Counted from the stretch's first letter, positions 46,085-55,398 are shown. The stretch: 59,206 nt of DNA from JAKANT01 sp035502095 (GCA_035502095.1 DATJUX010000037.1:1-59206), one strand, 5' to 3'. Program-made: numbers and translations. The notes: generated by a model not told the origin, from the sequence alone.

Positions 46085-46164
46085 GCCGCTCCCTGCCCGA
46101 CGCAAAACCGCCGCAGTCTAGCGGCGGGCTGAGGGCGCGCTTCGGATGGCGACCGTTGTGGCGG

Positions 46165-47067
46165 TCAGGCGGCCTGGTGACGCACGTCCGCGTCCGCCGC
46201 GGCGAATTCCTCCGCGGCGGGACGGTGCAGGCGGGTCACCTGGAGCAGCAGCGCACGGCGCGCGTCGGCGCGCAGGACCTCGAACCGCAGGTCCTCGAGC
46301 TCGATCGCATCGCCGCGTTTCGGCACGTGGCCGAGGTGTTCGGTGATCAGCCCGCCGATCGTGTTGGCCGCTGCGTCGGAAAGATGGGTCGCGAACGCGG
46401 CGTTGAACTCGGCGATCTCCGTCAGTGCCTTGACGCGATAGCGACCGTCGGGCTCGGCGATGATGTGGTCCGCGCGCTCGTCCTGGTCGAACTCGTCGTC
46501 GATGTCGCCGACGATCTGCTCGAGAACGTCCTCGATGGTGATCAGGCCGGCCACGCCGCCGTATTCGTCGATCACGATCGCCATGTGGTTGCGGTTGCCG
46601 CGGAACTCGCGCAGCAGCACGTTGAGCGGCTTGGTCTCGGGCACGAAAAGCGCGGGCCGCACCAGGGCGCGCACGTCGAAGCTCTCATCGTGGTAGTAGC
46701 GCAGCAGATCCTTCGCGAGCAGCACGCCGATCACGTGGTCACGGTTGTCCTCGATGACCGGGAACCGGGAATGCGCGGTCTCGATCACGCGCGGAATCCA
46801 CGACTTGGGCGGCTCGCTCAGATCGATCACGTCCATCTGCGAGCGCGGCACCATCAGGTCGAGCGCACGCAGTTCTGAAACCTGGAGCACGCCCTCCATC
46901 ATTGACAGGGCGTCGGCGTCGAGCAGGTTGCGCTCGTGCGCGTCCTGCAGCGCGCCAAGCAGCTCGGCGCGGTTCTCGGGCTCGCGGAAGATGAACGAAC
47001 TCAGGCGTTCGAGGACTGTCTTGTGCCTGGTTTGAGTCGATGGCCGACTCGGGGACGGGTCTTGCAT
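46165..47067 (-). CDS. corC: CorC/YbeX-type CBS-pair protein
   Basis: A 300-residue cytoplasmic protein. It has two CBS domains (about 70-190: MVPRSQMDVIDLSEPP, RFPVIEDNRDHVIGVLLAKD, HMAIVIDEYGGVAGLITIED) and a C-terminal CorC/HlyC transporter-associated domain (DGRYRVKALTEIAEFN ... LRFEVLRADARR). There is no DUF21 membrane domain. Relatives are linked to magnesium/cobalt efflux and to ribosome quality through the ybeZ-ybeY-ybeX cluster, the order seen here. Confidence 0.93.
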   Translation of the reverse strand: MQDPSPSRPSTQTRHKTVLERLSSFIFREPENRAELLGALQDAHERNLLDADALSMMEGVLQVSELRALDLMVPRSQMDVIDLSEPPKSWIPRVIETAHSRFPVIEDNRDHVIGVLLAKDLLRYYHDESFDVRALVRPALFVPETKPLNVLLREFRGNRNHMAIVIDEYGGVAGLITIEDVLEQIVGDIDDEFDQDERADHIIAEPDGRYRVKALTEIAEFNAAFATHLSDAAANTIGGLITEHLGHVPKRGDAIELEDLRFEVLRADARRALLLQVTRLHRPAAEEFAAADADVRHQAA

Positions 47068-47198
47068 CAGAGTCGGGTGGCGCTGTCTTGCCGCCCGGCG
47101 GTTGCGGAAGACGCAGGATATCCGATGCGCACTCGCCGCACGATGTTGCGAATGCGTATACCGGTATGCCCCTCGACTATGCCGAAGCCTGCACTAAC

Positions 47199-47681
47199 TT
47201 ACGCGTACGGGTCCGGAACATGGAAGTGCGCGAGAAGTCTCCGCTCGCGCGCCTCCATTCTGTACGCCTGACGCGGGCTCACATGATCATGGCCTTGCGC
47301 GTGCAGCAGGCCGTGGATCACCAGATGGAGCAGATGGTGGCGGAACGGCTTGCCTTGCGCGCGCGCCTCCGAACGCACGACGGGCACGCAGATGACGATG
47401 TCGGCGCGCACCGGCGTTTCCATGTAGTCGAACGTGAGCACGTTGGTGGCGTGATCCTGACCGCGAAATTCACGGTTCAAGCGGCGTCCTTCTATCGTGC
47501 CGACGAAGCGCAGCACGATCACCGCGTCGCGCCCGAGCGCGAGCCGTGTCCAGCGCCGCAGCGTCGTCCGCGAAGGCAAGGCGGGAAAAGCCGCGGCGCC
47601 CTGGATCGAAAGTTCGAGGTCGCGCTTGCGCCGTCCCTTGCGCGACGTTACGGGGGCGCTGCGCGCGAAAGCGTGCGTCAC
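47199..47681 (-). CDS. ybeY: Endoribonuclease YbeY
   Basis: A 160-residue zinc-dependent RNase for 16S rRNA 3'-end maturation and ribosome quality control. The three zinc histidines are in HLVIHGLLHAQGHDH. REFRGQDHATNVLTFDY is the conserved upstream motif. Start GTG 47681 with CAGGGATC upstream. It lies between phoH and corC. A 131-bp gap with no gene separates it from corC. Confidence 0.95.
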   Translation of the reverse strand: MTHAFARSAPVTSRKGRRKRDLELSIQGAAAFPALPSRTTLRRWTRLALGRDAVIVLRFVGTIEGRRLNREFRGQDHATNVLTFDYMETPVRADIVICVPVVRSEARAQGKPFRHHLLHLVIHGLLHAQGHDHVSPRQAYRMEARERRLLAHFHVPDPYA

Positions 47682-47695
47682 GATCCCTGCTGTGG

Positions 47696-48703
<1,008 letters not shown>

Positions 48704-48707
48704 GCTG

Positions 48708-50057
48708 CTAGGCCGCCTGCACGGCCACGCGCGGCTCGACCAGTCCGCGCAACGAATGGGGTAAGGCCTGCATGATCTGCACGTCGATGATCCGACCGAC
48801 GAGCTCAGCGGAGCCGGCAAAGTTGACGATCCGGTTGTTGCCGGTGCGGCCGGTCAGTTCCTGCGCGTCGCGCTTGGAGGGCCCTTCGACCAGGATCGAC
48901 TGCCGGGTGCCGACCATCGACGCGCTGATCGCGGCCGCATGACCGTTGATCGCGGCCTGCAGGCGCTGCAGGCGCGCGAGCTTCACCTGCTCGGGCGTGT
49001 CGTCCGCCAGTTCGGCTGCCGGGGTTCCCGGCCTGCGGCTGTACACGAACGAGAAGCTGGCATCGAATCGGACGTCTTCGACCAGGGCCAGGGTCTTGTC
49101 GAAATCCGCTTCGGTTTCGCCCGGGAAACCGACGATGAAATCCGACGAGATCGAGATCTCCGGGCGCGCCGCACGCAGGCGCCGGACGATCGACTTGTAC
49201 TCCAGCACCGTGTAGCCGCGTTTCATCGCTGCGAGCACCCGATCGGATCCGGCCTGCACCGGCAGGTGCACATGGTCGACGAGCTGCGGCACCCCTGCGT
49301 AGGCGTCGATCAGCCGCTGCGTGAATTCCTTGGGATGCGACGTCGTGTAGCGGATCCGATCGATGCCCGGGATCTCGGCCACGTGCTCGAGGAGGAGCGC
49401 GAAGTCGACGGTGGTCCCGGCGCCCGCTTGGCCCCGGTAAGCGTTGACGTTCTGTCCCAGCAGGTTGATTTCGCGCACGCCCTGGTCGGCGAGGTCGGCG
49501 ATCTCGGTCAGCACGTCGTCGAGCGGGCGCGAGACCTCTTCGCCGCGCGTGTAGGGTACGACGCAGAAGCTGCAGTACTTGCTGCAACCCTCCATGATCG
49601 AAACGAACGCCGTGACGCCTTCGACCCGCGGCGGCGGCAGATGGTCGAACTTTTCGATCTCGGGGAAGGAGATGTCGACCTGCGGCTTGCCGGTTGCGCG
49701 GCGCCGCTCGAGCAGCGCGGGCAGTCGATGCAGCGTCTGCGGACCGAACACCACGTCGACGTAGGGCGCACGCTGCACGATGGCGGCGCCCTCCTGGCTC
49801 GCGACGCAACCGCCGACGCCGATGATCAGGCCGGGCCGGGTCTTCTTCAGGTGCTTGATGCGGCCGAGATCGGAGAACACCTTTTCCTGCGCCTTCTCGC
49901 GCACCGAGCAGGTGTTGAACAGGATGACGTCGGCCTGGCCGGGGTCCTCGGTCGGTGCGAATCCTTCCGCCAGCGCGAGCACATCAGCCATCTTGGCCGA
50001 GTCGTACTCGTTCATCTGGCAGCCGAAGGTGCGGATATAGAGCTTTTTCGCGGTCAC
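48708..50057 (-). CDS. miaB: tRNA-2-methylthio-N6-dimethylallyladenosine synthase MiaB
   Basis: A 449-residue radical-SAM methylthiotransferase modifying A37 of tRNA. The N-terminal domain has three cluster cysteines (YIRTFGCQMNEYD, LFNTCSVREKA, VGGCVASQEG). The radical SAM motif is CSKYCSFC in MEGCSKYCSFCVVPYTRG. A C-terminal TRAM domain (RQSILVEGPSKRDAQELTGR) follows. Start GTG 50057 matches the family N-terminus. A TACAAT box at 50092-50087 followed by CGCGCGG lies about 30 bases upstream. Confidence 0.96.
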   Translation of the reverse strand: MTAKKLYIRTFGCQMNEYDSAKMADVLALAEGFAPTEDPGQADVILFNTCSVREKAQEKVFSDLGRIKHLKKTRPGLIIGVGGCVASQEGAAIVQRAPYVDVVFGPQTLHRLPALLERRRATGKPQVDISFPEIEKFDHLPPPRVEGVTAFVSIMEGCSKYCSFCVVPYTRGEEVSRPLDDVLTEIADLADQGVREINLLGQNVNAYRGQAGAGTTVDFALLLEHVAEIPGIDRIRYTTSHPKEFTQRLIDAYAGVPQLVDHVHLPVQAGSDRVLAAMKRGYTVLEYKSIVRRLRAARPEISISSDFIVGFPGETEADFDKTLALVEDVRFDASFSFVYSRRPGTPAAELADDTPEQVKLARLQRLQAAINGHAAAISASMVGTRQSILVEGPSKRDAQELTGRTGNNRIVNFAGSAELVGRIIDVQIMQALPHSLRGLVEPRVAVQAA

Positions 50058-50115
50058 GGTGTTGATCCGGCGGCGAAACCCGCGCGATTGTACGAGCCGT
50101 GCGTTCGGCGTCGTG

Positions 50116-50451
50116 CTATTCGGTGCCCGGTGTCCGCTGTACCGGCGCGGTGCCGGTCCCGTCGTCCTCGTCGACCAGCCAGATCGCGCGCACCCGACCG
50201 CCGGCATCCAGGACGTAGCGTGCCGGCGAGCCGGCCGCCACCATGTTCGGGGTGACGCTCAGGTTGTGCTGGTTGAGGATGCGTGTACCCGGAGCGAGGC
50301 TATACGTCTTGCCGTCGATCTCGACCTGCGACACCGTGGCCGCGGTGATCTTGCCGAGCAGCGCGTCCGGCGGGATCTTCGGCCTGACCGCTTGCGCGTG
50401 TGCGCCGCCGAGGACACTGGCAAGCACGACGGCGGCAATGAAGGTGCGCAT
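50116..50451 (-). CDS. Small secreted hypothetical protein, 111 aa
   Basis: A signal peptide (FIAAVVLASVLGGAHA, cleavage before QAV) followed by about 90 residues predicted to be mostly beta: LGKITAATVSQVEIDGKTYS, then SPARYVLDAGGRVRAIWLV. The tail is acidic and Thr/Pro-rich. Probably periplasmic. I do not recognise the family. It sits between tRNA-Met and miaB on the same strand and may be transcribed with either. Confidence 0.7.
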   Translation of the reverse strand: MRTFIAAVVLASVLGGAHAQAVRPKIPPDALLGKITAATVSQVEIDGKTYSLAPGTRILNQHNLSVTPNMVAAGSPARYVLDAGGRVRAIWLVDEDDGTGTAPVQRTPGTE

Positions 50452-50466
50452 CAACGACTGAGGGTT

Positions 50467-50543
50467 TGGTGGCGGATCAGGGACTCGAACCCCGGACACA
50501 AGGATTATGATTCCTCTGCTCTAACCAGCTGAGCTAATCCGCC
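50467..50543 (-). tRNA. tRNA-Met (anticodon CAT, elongator type)
   Basis: A 77-nt cloverleaf on the minus strand. It has acceptor GGCGGAT/ATCCGCC, D-arm TAGCTCAGCTGGTTAGAGC, anticodon stem GAGGA/TCCTT with loop ATCATAA, T-arm GGGGTTCGAGTCCC and encoded CCA. The anticodon CAT could also be a lysidine-modified tRNA-Ile; the perfect first acceptor pair argues against an initiator. A CATAAT box followed by CCGCGCC at 50619-50614 is a weak promoter candidate. Confidence 0.9.
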
Positions 50544-50689
50544 TGGGGACTTCGTTTTCCGCGGCGAACGGCTCGACCTGATCGGCCCCGACGTCGCGCA
50601 AAAAGCGGCGCGGATTATGCCATCAAGCATCGCTTCCCAAGGACGCTCCCTCAGCCGAGGGCCCGGGAATCACGCAATTGTTTATGCTC

Positions 50690-50726
50690 GATCCCCTGCA
50701 AATCGGCTCGCCGCTTGCAGGGGATC
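50690..50726. repeat. Perfect 12-bp inverted repeat upstream of recA
   Basis: GATCCCCTGCAA, a 13-base loop, then TTGCAGGGGATC: a fully matched 12-bp stem about 90 bases before the recA -35 box. No T-run follows on either strand, so it is not a classical terminator. A smaller hairpin CCCTC-AGCC-GAGGG lies at 50648-50661. The rest of the stretch from the tRNA to the recA promoter holds no gene I can support. Confidence 0.6.
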
Positions 50727-50818
50727 GGCACCGCCCGATGCTTGGCAACCTGAGCGTGTACGGCGAGACCGGACACTCGCGCGAGAGGTACACGGAGACG
50801 ACGACTAATCAAGCCGCC

Positions 50819-50847
50819 TTGACGCCAGCACTGTATGAACGTACAGT
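50819..50847 (+). promoter_or_regulatory. recA promoter
   Basis: TTGACG (50819-50824), a 17-bp spacer and TACAGT (50842-50847), a near-consensus sigma-70 promoter. The start would be near 50854, leaving a leader of about 85 nt. LexA box 1 covers the spacer and -10; box 2 covers the start point. Confidence 0.85.
50831..50846. promoter_or_regulatory. LexA (SOS) box 1
   Basis: CTGTATGAACGTACAG matches the CTGT-N8-ACAG LexA operator exactly and overlaps the recA -10 hexamer, so bound LexA would block polymerase. Confidence 0.9.
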
Positions 50848-50850
50848 GCG

Positions 50851-50866
50851 CTGTGGATTTAGACAG
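50851..50866. promoter_or_regulatory. LexA (SOS) box 2, tandem
   Basis: CTGTGGATTTAGACAG is a second exact CTGT-N8-ACAG match. Its centre lies 20 bp from box 1, about two helical turns, so two LexA dimers could bind the same face. The inner eight bases are less symmetrical than in box 1, so affinity may be lower. Confidence 0.65.
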
Positions 50867-50872
50867 TAGGGC

Positions 50873-50912
50873 GCGTGGTCATCCAGGCGGCGTTCCGCCG
50901 CGGTGGCCACGC
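50873..50912 (+). promoter_or_regulatory. Strong hairpin in the recA leader
   Basis: GCGTGGTCA pairs with TGGCCACGC (nine pairs, one G-U) around an inner GGCGG-CGTT-CCGCC stem. It ends 26 bases before the recA ATG and just upstream of the GGTGGAGG ribosome site. It may stabilise the message or mask upstream start codons. Confidence 0.55.
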
Positions 50913-50938
50913 CACTGAATCTTCCGGTGGAGGCGGCG

Positions 50939-51988
50939 ATGGACGATGGAAGGAGCGGGTTGGTGGCAGACAGCAAGGAGCGCCAGAGGGCCCTGGCGGC
51001 GGCGCTCGCGCAGATCGAAAAGCAGTTCGGCAAGGGTTCGATCATGCGGATGGCCGACGGCGAAGTTGCCGAGGACATCGACGTCGTATCCACGGGATCG
51101 CTCGGGCTCGATATCGCGCTTGGCATCGGCGGCCTGCCGCGTGGTCGAGTCGTCGAGATCTACGGTCCCGAATCCTCGGGCAAGACCACGCTGACGCTGC
51201 AAGTCATCGCCGAGATGCAGAAGATCGGCGGCACGTGCGCATTCATCGACGCCGAGCACGCGCTCGATGTTCAATATGCGCAGAAGCTGGGCGTCGGCCT
51301 GCAGGACCTGCTGATCTCGCAGCCAGATACCGGCGAACAAGCGCTCGAGATTGCCGACGCCCTGGTGCGCTCCGGGTCGGTCGATCTCATCGTCATCGAC
51401 TCGGTGGCCGCGCTCACTCCCAAGGCCGAAATCGAAGGCGAAATGGGCGACTCGCTGCCGGGCCTGCAGGCGCGCCTGATGTCGCAGGCGTTGCGCAAGC
51501 TGACCGCAACCATCAAACGCACCAACTGCCTCGTGATCTTCATCAACCAGATCCGGATGAAGATCGGCGTGATGTTCGGCAACCCCGAAACGACCACCGG
51601 GGGCAACGCGCTCAAGTTCTATGCCTCGGTCCGGCTCGATATCCGTCGCGTCGGCTCGATCAAGAAAGCCGAAGAGGTGATCGGCTCGGAGACCAAGGTC
51701 AAGGTCGTCAAGAACAAGGTTGCGCCTCCGTTCAAGCAGGCCGATTTCGACATCCTCTATGGCGAAGGAATCTCGCGCGAAGGCGAAATCGTCGACCTGG
51801 GCTCGCAGCACAACATCATCGAAAAGTCGGGCGCCTGGTACAGCTACAACGGCGACCGCATCGGCCAGGGCAAGGACAATGCGCGCGAATATCTGAAGGA
51901 GCGTCCGGAGATCGCGCTCGAAATCGAAAACAAGATACGCGAGAAGCTGGGCATTGTTGCGCGCGGCGTAGCTGCCGCGCCGGCGTAA
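50939..51988 (+). CDS. recA: Recombinase RecA
   Basis: A 349-residue DNA strand-exchange ATPase and SOS co-protease. It has Walker A GPESSGKTT, Walker B LIVIDSVAAL, and the L1/L2 DNA-binding loops around EGEMGDSLPGLQARLMSQAL and NQIRMKIGVMFGNPETTTGG. All are intact. ATG 50939 is chosen because GGTGGAGG lies five bases upstream and the protein then begins MDDGRSGL before KERQRALAAALAQIEKQFGK. A GTG at 50903 lies inside the leader hairpin. Controlled by two LexA boxes. recX follows 22 bases after. Confidence 0.98.
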   Translation: MDDGRSGLVADSKERQRALAAALAQIEKQFGKGSIMRMADGEVAEDIDVVSTGSLGLDIALGIGGLPRGRVVEIYGPESSGKTTLTLQVIAEMQKIGGTCAFIDAEHALDVQYAQKLGVGLQDLLISQPDTGEQALEIADALVRSGSVDLIVIDSVAALTPKAEIEGEMGDSLPGLQARLMSQALRKLTATIKRTNCLVIFINQIRMKIGVMFGNPETTTGGNALKFYASVRLDIRRVGSIKKAEEVIGSETKVKVVKNKVAPPFKQADFDILYGEGISREGEIVDLGSQHNIIEKSGAWYSYNGDRIGQGKDNAREYLKERPEIALEIENKIREKLGIVARGVAAAPA

Positions 51989-52010
51989 CCCTCTCGGGCC
52001 TCGGTTCGGT

Positions 52011-52499
52011 GTGACGACCCACGCACGGGCGGGCAAGCCTGCCGCGCCGATGAAGTACGCGGTCGCGCAGCTCGCCCGGCGCGAACACAGCCGCGCCGAG
52101 TTGCGCGGCAAGCTGCTTCGACGCCTTGGCAGCGAGGTCGGTCGCGCGGAGGCCGCCGCGCAGGCAGAGCGGATCCTCGACGAGTTGCAGGCCAAAGGTC
52201 TCCTGTCGGAGGCGCGTTTTGCCGCTGCGCTGACGCGCGCGAAGGCCACCCGTTTCGGTGCGGCGCGAATCCGCCTTGAAATGCGGGAACACGATCTCCC
52301 GGACGAGATCGTGCGCCCGGCGATCGCGCAGCTCCAGGCGACCGAGGAAGAGCGGGCGCGCGAGCTGTGGAAAAGGCGCTTCGGACGCGCGCCCGCCGAT
52401 GCGGCGGAGCGAGCACGCCAGATGCGCTTCCTCGCACAGCGCGGCTTTTCCGCGGCCGTCGTGCTTCGGATTGTCCGCTCGGCGTCCGCGGAGGCGTAG
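52011..52499 (+). CDS. recX: RecA regulator RecX
   Basis: A 162-residue all-helical protein of RecX repeats (YAVAQLARREHSRAELRGKL, ILDELQAKGLLSEARFAAAL, MRFLAQRGFSAAVVLRIV). RecX caps or trims RecA filaments. GTG 52011 gives the length above; ATG 52050 (MKYAVAQLARR) is a plausible alternative. It shares the recA transcript, so it should be LexA-controlled. Confidence 0.93.
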   Translation: MTTHARAGKPAAPMKYAVAQLARREHSRAELRGKLLRRLGSEVGRAEAAAQAERILDELQAKGLLSEARFAAALTRAKATRFGAARIRLEMREHDLPDEIVRPAIAQLQATEEERARELWKRRFGRAPADAAERARQMRFLAQRGFSAAVVLRIVRSASAEA

Positions 52500-52506
52500 C
52501 GCCAGC

Positions 52507-52526
52507 GACAGGCGCGGTCGCCTGTC
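52507..52526. terminator. 8-bp hairpin after recX, no U tract
   Basis: GACAGGCG-CGGT-CGCCTGTC, a perfect stem seven bases after the recX stop. Without a T-run it may be a Rho-dependent or partial terminator. A CATAAT at 52547-52552 could be a -10 box for the next gene. Confidence 0.45.
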
Positions 52527-52596
52527 CCGAACCGCGCGACGATCGGCATAATCGTCGGATGCGGTTGCCATCCGACTCTCCCGAACCGGCGCTTCG

Positions 52597-53871
52597 ATGA
52601 CCGATTCCGTGCGCACGGCGGGTGTTTCTGGCGCGGGCTCGTTGGGTCTCGGGGCTCAGATCCTCGAATGGGCCGACCAGCTCGCCGGCCACTCGGACCA
52701 GGCCGATGGTCTGACGGTCGCGTATCTGACGCGAGCACATCAGACCGCGGCTGCCGAAATCGCGGGCTGGATGATCGAAGCCGGCATGCAGGTCGAGATC
52801 GACGCGGTCGGCAACGTGGTGGGGCGCTATCCGGCGCAGGATCCGGCGGCCAAGGTCCTGCTCACGGGGTCGCACTTCGATACGGTCCGCAACGGCGGCA
52901 AGTACGACGGCCGCCTCGGCATCCTGCTTCCCATCGCGGTGGTGAAGCGCTTGCACGAACATGGAATTCGCCTGCCATACCACGTCGACGTGGTCGCGTT
53001 TGCCGAGGAAGAAGGGCTGCGCTTCCATTCCAGCTTCCTCGCGTCCAGTGCGTTGATCGGGGCCTTCGACCGGGCGTGGCTCGATGCGGTCGACGAAGAC
53101 GGCGTGACCATGCGCGATGCGATGCGCGCTGCCGGCCTTGCGGGCACCGAAGACGCCATCTTCGCCCTGCGACGCGATCCGTCGCGCATCGCCGCGTTCA
53201 TGGAGGTGCACATCGAGCAGGGACCCGTGCTGCTCGAACGCGGTTTGCCGCTTGGCGTCGTGACGTCGATCGCCGGCAGCGTACGCATGACGGCCTCCGT
53301 GATCGGGCAGGCCAGCCACGCCGGTACGACGCCCATGAACATGCGGCGCGACGCGGCGGCCGCGGCTGCCGAGATGACCCTCGCGATCGAGTCGCGATGC
53401 GCACAGGCGCCGTCCCTGGTCGGTACGGTCGGAATGTTCAATGTCCCGAATGGAGCGACCAATGTCGTACCCGGGCGGTGCGACTTCTCGATCGACATTC
53501 GCGCCGGGGACGATGCGACACGCGACGAAGCGGTGGTCGACGTCCTGCGCGTGTGCGAAGCGATCGCCCAGCGGCGCGGCGTGGCGATGACGTTCGCGCG
53601 AACCATGGCTGTTCCAAGTGCGCCCTGTGCCGCACCGCTGATGGATCTCCTCGCGGCAAGCCTGGAGCGGGTGGGTGTGCCGCATTTCCGCCTCCCGAGC
53701 GGTGCGGGCCACGACGCGATGATGCTCGCGCGCATCACCGACGCGTGCATGTTGTTCGTCCGTTGCGGCAACGGTGGCATCAGCCACAATCCGCTCGAGA
53801 CGGTGGCGGCAGACGACGTGGACCTGGCCGGCCTCGTCTTCCTCGATTTCCTGCGCAACTTCAGCGCGTGA
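52597..53871 (+). CDS. M20-family Zn-dependent amidohydrolase (allantoate / N-carbamoyl-amino acid hydrolase type)
   Basis: A 424-residue enzyme of the AllC/HyuC/beta-ureidopropionase group. The metal ligands are in LLTGSHFDTVRNGGKYDG (His, Asp), AFAEEEGLRFHSSFLAS (Glu) and FMEVHIEQGPVLLERG (His). The dimerisation domain includes GQASHAGTTPMNMRRDA, and a final ligand lies in GISHNPLE. Substrate (allantoate, N-carbamoyl-beta-alanine or an N-carbamoyl-L-amino acid) cannot be decided; no purine or pyrimidine catabolic gene is adjacent. It is an odd insert between recX and sucC and ends at its own terminator. Confidence 0.88.
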   Translation: MTDSVRTAGVSGAGSLGLGAQILEWADQLAGHSDQADGLTVAYLTRAHQTAAAEIAGWMIEAGMQVEIDAVGNVVGRYPAQDPAAKVLLTGSHFDTVRNGGKYDGRLGILLPIAVVKRLHEHGIRLPYHVDVVAFAEEEGLRFHSSFLASSALIGAFDRAWLDAVDEDGVTMRDAMRAAGLAGTEDAIFALRRDPSRIAAFMEVHIEQGPVLLERGLPLGVVTSIAGSVRMTASVIGQASHAGTTPMNMRRDAAAAAAEMTLAIESRCAQAPSLVGTVGMFNVPNGATNVVPGRCDFSIDIRAGDDATRDEAVVDVLRVCEAIAQRRGVAMTFARTMAVPSAPCAAPLMDLLAASLERVGVPHFRLPSGAGHDAMMLARITDACMLFVRCGNGGISHNPLETVAADDVDLAGLVFLDFLRNFSA

Positions 53872-53900
53872 ACAGTGCCTGCGCGCGCGCCGCTGCTGAC

Positions 53901-53935
53901 AAGGGCCGCTCCGGGCGAGCCGGAGCCGTCCTTTT
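53901..53935 (+). terminator. Rho-independent terminator after the amidohydrolase
   Basis: GCTCCGG-GCGAG-CCGGAGC with flanking AAGG/CCTT pairing, followed by CTTTTG, 30 bases after the stop codon. The 200 bases between it and sucC contain no gene and no promoter I can recognise. Confidence 0.7.
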
Positions 53936-54132
53936 GCCACGTCGTCTCGGCGCGGCGCTGGCGCAGAGTCGTCCCGGCGCCGATACTTCGCATTCAGCAT
54001 GCGATCGAGACCCGCGACGACACGTGCATGGCGTTCGCTCGGTTCTCGACACCCGCGCGCGACGATCGCTCCCGACCTCCAACCCGCACTGCAAGCCGTT
54101 TCGGCTCGACTGCTGAACGAGGGTGAACGCCG

Positions 54133-55302
54133 ATGAAGATCCACGAATACCAGGGCAAGGAGATCCTCAGGCATTACGGTGTCGCGGTGCCACGCGGCGC
54201 CCCTTGTTTGTCGGTCGACGAGGCCGTGGCGGCCGCGAAGTCGCTCGGCGGCCCGGTCTGGGTGGTGAAGGCGCAGATCCACGCCGGAGGGCGCGGAAAG
54301 GGTGGCGGGGTCAAGCTCGCGCGCTCGCTCGACGAGGTGAGGGCGCACGCCTCCAGCATCCTCGGCATGCAGCTCGTGACGCATCAGACCGGGCCGCAGG
54401 GCCAGAAGGTGCGGCGGCTGCTGATCGAGGAGGGCGCCGATATCCGCAAGGAGCTGTACGTGGGCATCGTCGTCGACCGCGCGACGCAGCGTGTCTGCCT
54501 GATGGCGTCGAGCGAAGGCGGCATGGACATCGAGGAGGTTGCGGCGCATACGCCCGAGAAGATCCACAAGGTCTTCATCGATCCCGGCCGCGGCCTGACC
54601 GACGCCGAGGCCGATGACCTGGGAATGAAGATCGGCGTGCCCGCGGCCGCGCTTCCGCAGGCACGAACGGTCCTGCATGGACTGTATCGGGCGTTCTGGG
54701 ACAAGGACGCCTCGCTGACCGAGATCAATCCGCTCATCCTGACCGGCGACGGTCGCGTGGTCGCGCTGGACGCGAAGATGAACTTCGATTCCAACGCGCT
54801 TTATCGGCACCCGGAGATCGTCGCCATGCGCGACCTCGACGAGGAGGACCCGGCCGAGGTCGAAGCGAGCAAGTTCGACCTCTCGTACATCCAGCTCGAA
54901 GGCGACATCGGCTGCCTCGTCAACGGCGCCGGACTTGCCATGGCGACCATGGACACGATCAAGCTGTTCGGCGGCGAGCCGGCGAACTTTCTCGACGTCG
55001 GAGGCGGCGCAACCGCGGAGAAGGTGACCGAGGCGTTCAAGATCATGCTGCGCAACCCGCGCCTGGCCGCGATCCTCGTCAACATCTTCGGCGGCATCAT
55101 GCGCTGCGATGTCATCGCCGAGGGCGTGATCACGGCGTCGCGTGCGGTCCAGCTCAAGGTCCCGCTGGTGGTGCGGATGAAAGGCACGAACGAGGAACTC
55201 GGCAAGAAAATGCTGAAGGACTCGGGCCTGCCGATCATCTCCGCCGACACCATGGCCGAGGCGGCCCAGAAGGTCGTCGCGGCGGCCAAGGGCTCAGGGT
55301 GA
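54133..55302 (+). CDS. sucC: Succinyl-CoA synthetase (ADP-forming) beta subunit
   Basis: A 389-residue ATP-grasp subunit of the TCA-cycle enzyme. It has MKIHEYQGKEILRHYGVAVP, the nucleotide-binding VVKAQIHAGGRGKGGGVKLA, LTEINPLILTGDGRVVALD, and the CoA-ligase power helix with LVNIFGGIMRCDVIAEG. A GAGGGTGAACGCC ribosome site precedes it. Its partner sucD follows after an unusually long 105-bp gap containing a palindrome. Confidence 0.98.
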   Translation: MKIHEYQGKEILRHYGVAVPRGAPCLSVDEAVAAAKSLGGPVWVVKAQIHAGGRGKGGGVKLARSLDEVRAHASSILGMQLVTHQTGPQGQKVRRLLIEEGADIRKELYVGIVVDRATQRVCLMASSEGGMDIEEVAAHTPEKIHKVFIDPGRGLTDAEADDLGMKIGVPAAALPQARTVLHGLYRAFWDKDASLTEINPLILTGDGRVVALDAKMNFDSNALYRHPEIVAMRDLDEEDPAEVEASKFDLSYIQLEGDIGCLVNGAGLAMATMDTIKLFGGEPANFLDVGGGATAEKVTEAFKIMLRNPRLAAILVNIFGGIMRCDVIAEGVITASRAVQLKVPLVVRMKGTNEELGKKMLKDSGLPIISADTMAEAAQKVVAAAKGSG

Positions 55303-55369
55303 TCGCTTGCGGCGCCCCGGCGCAGACCGGAGCGTCGGTTGAATTCGCACGGGAACATGATCTGACAAC

Positions 55370-55398
55370 TTGGGCCCCGGCCTTCGCCGGGGCGACGT
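55370..55398. repeat. GC-rich palindrome between sucC and sucD
   Basis: CCCCGG-CCTTCG-CCGGGG, with flanking TTGGG and CGACGTGA, forms a stable hairpin 16 bases before the sucD start. The wording resembles common dispersed extragenic palindromes. Like the repeat at 11417 it lies inside an operon. Confidence 0.65.

Noticed and set aside
51844..54810. A 988-codon minus-strand frame opposite recA-recX-amidohydrolase-sucC
   Set aside because: The plus strand carries complete, well-conserved genes over the whole span; the antisense product shows no motif.
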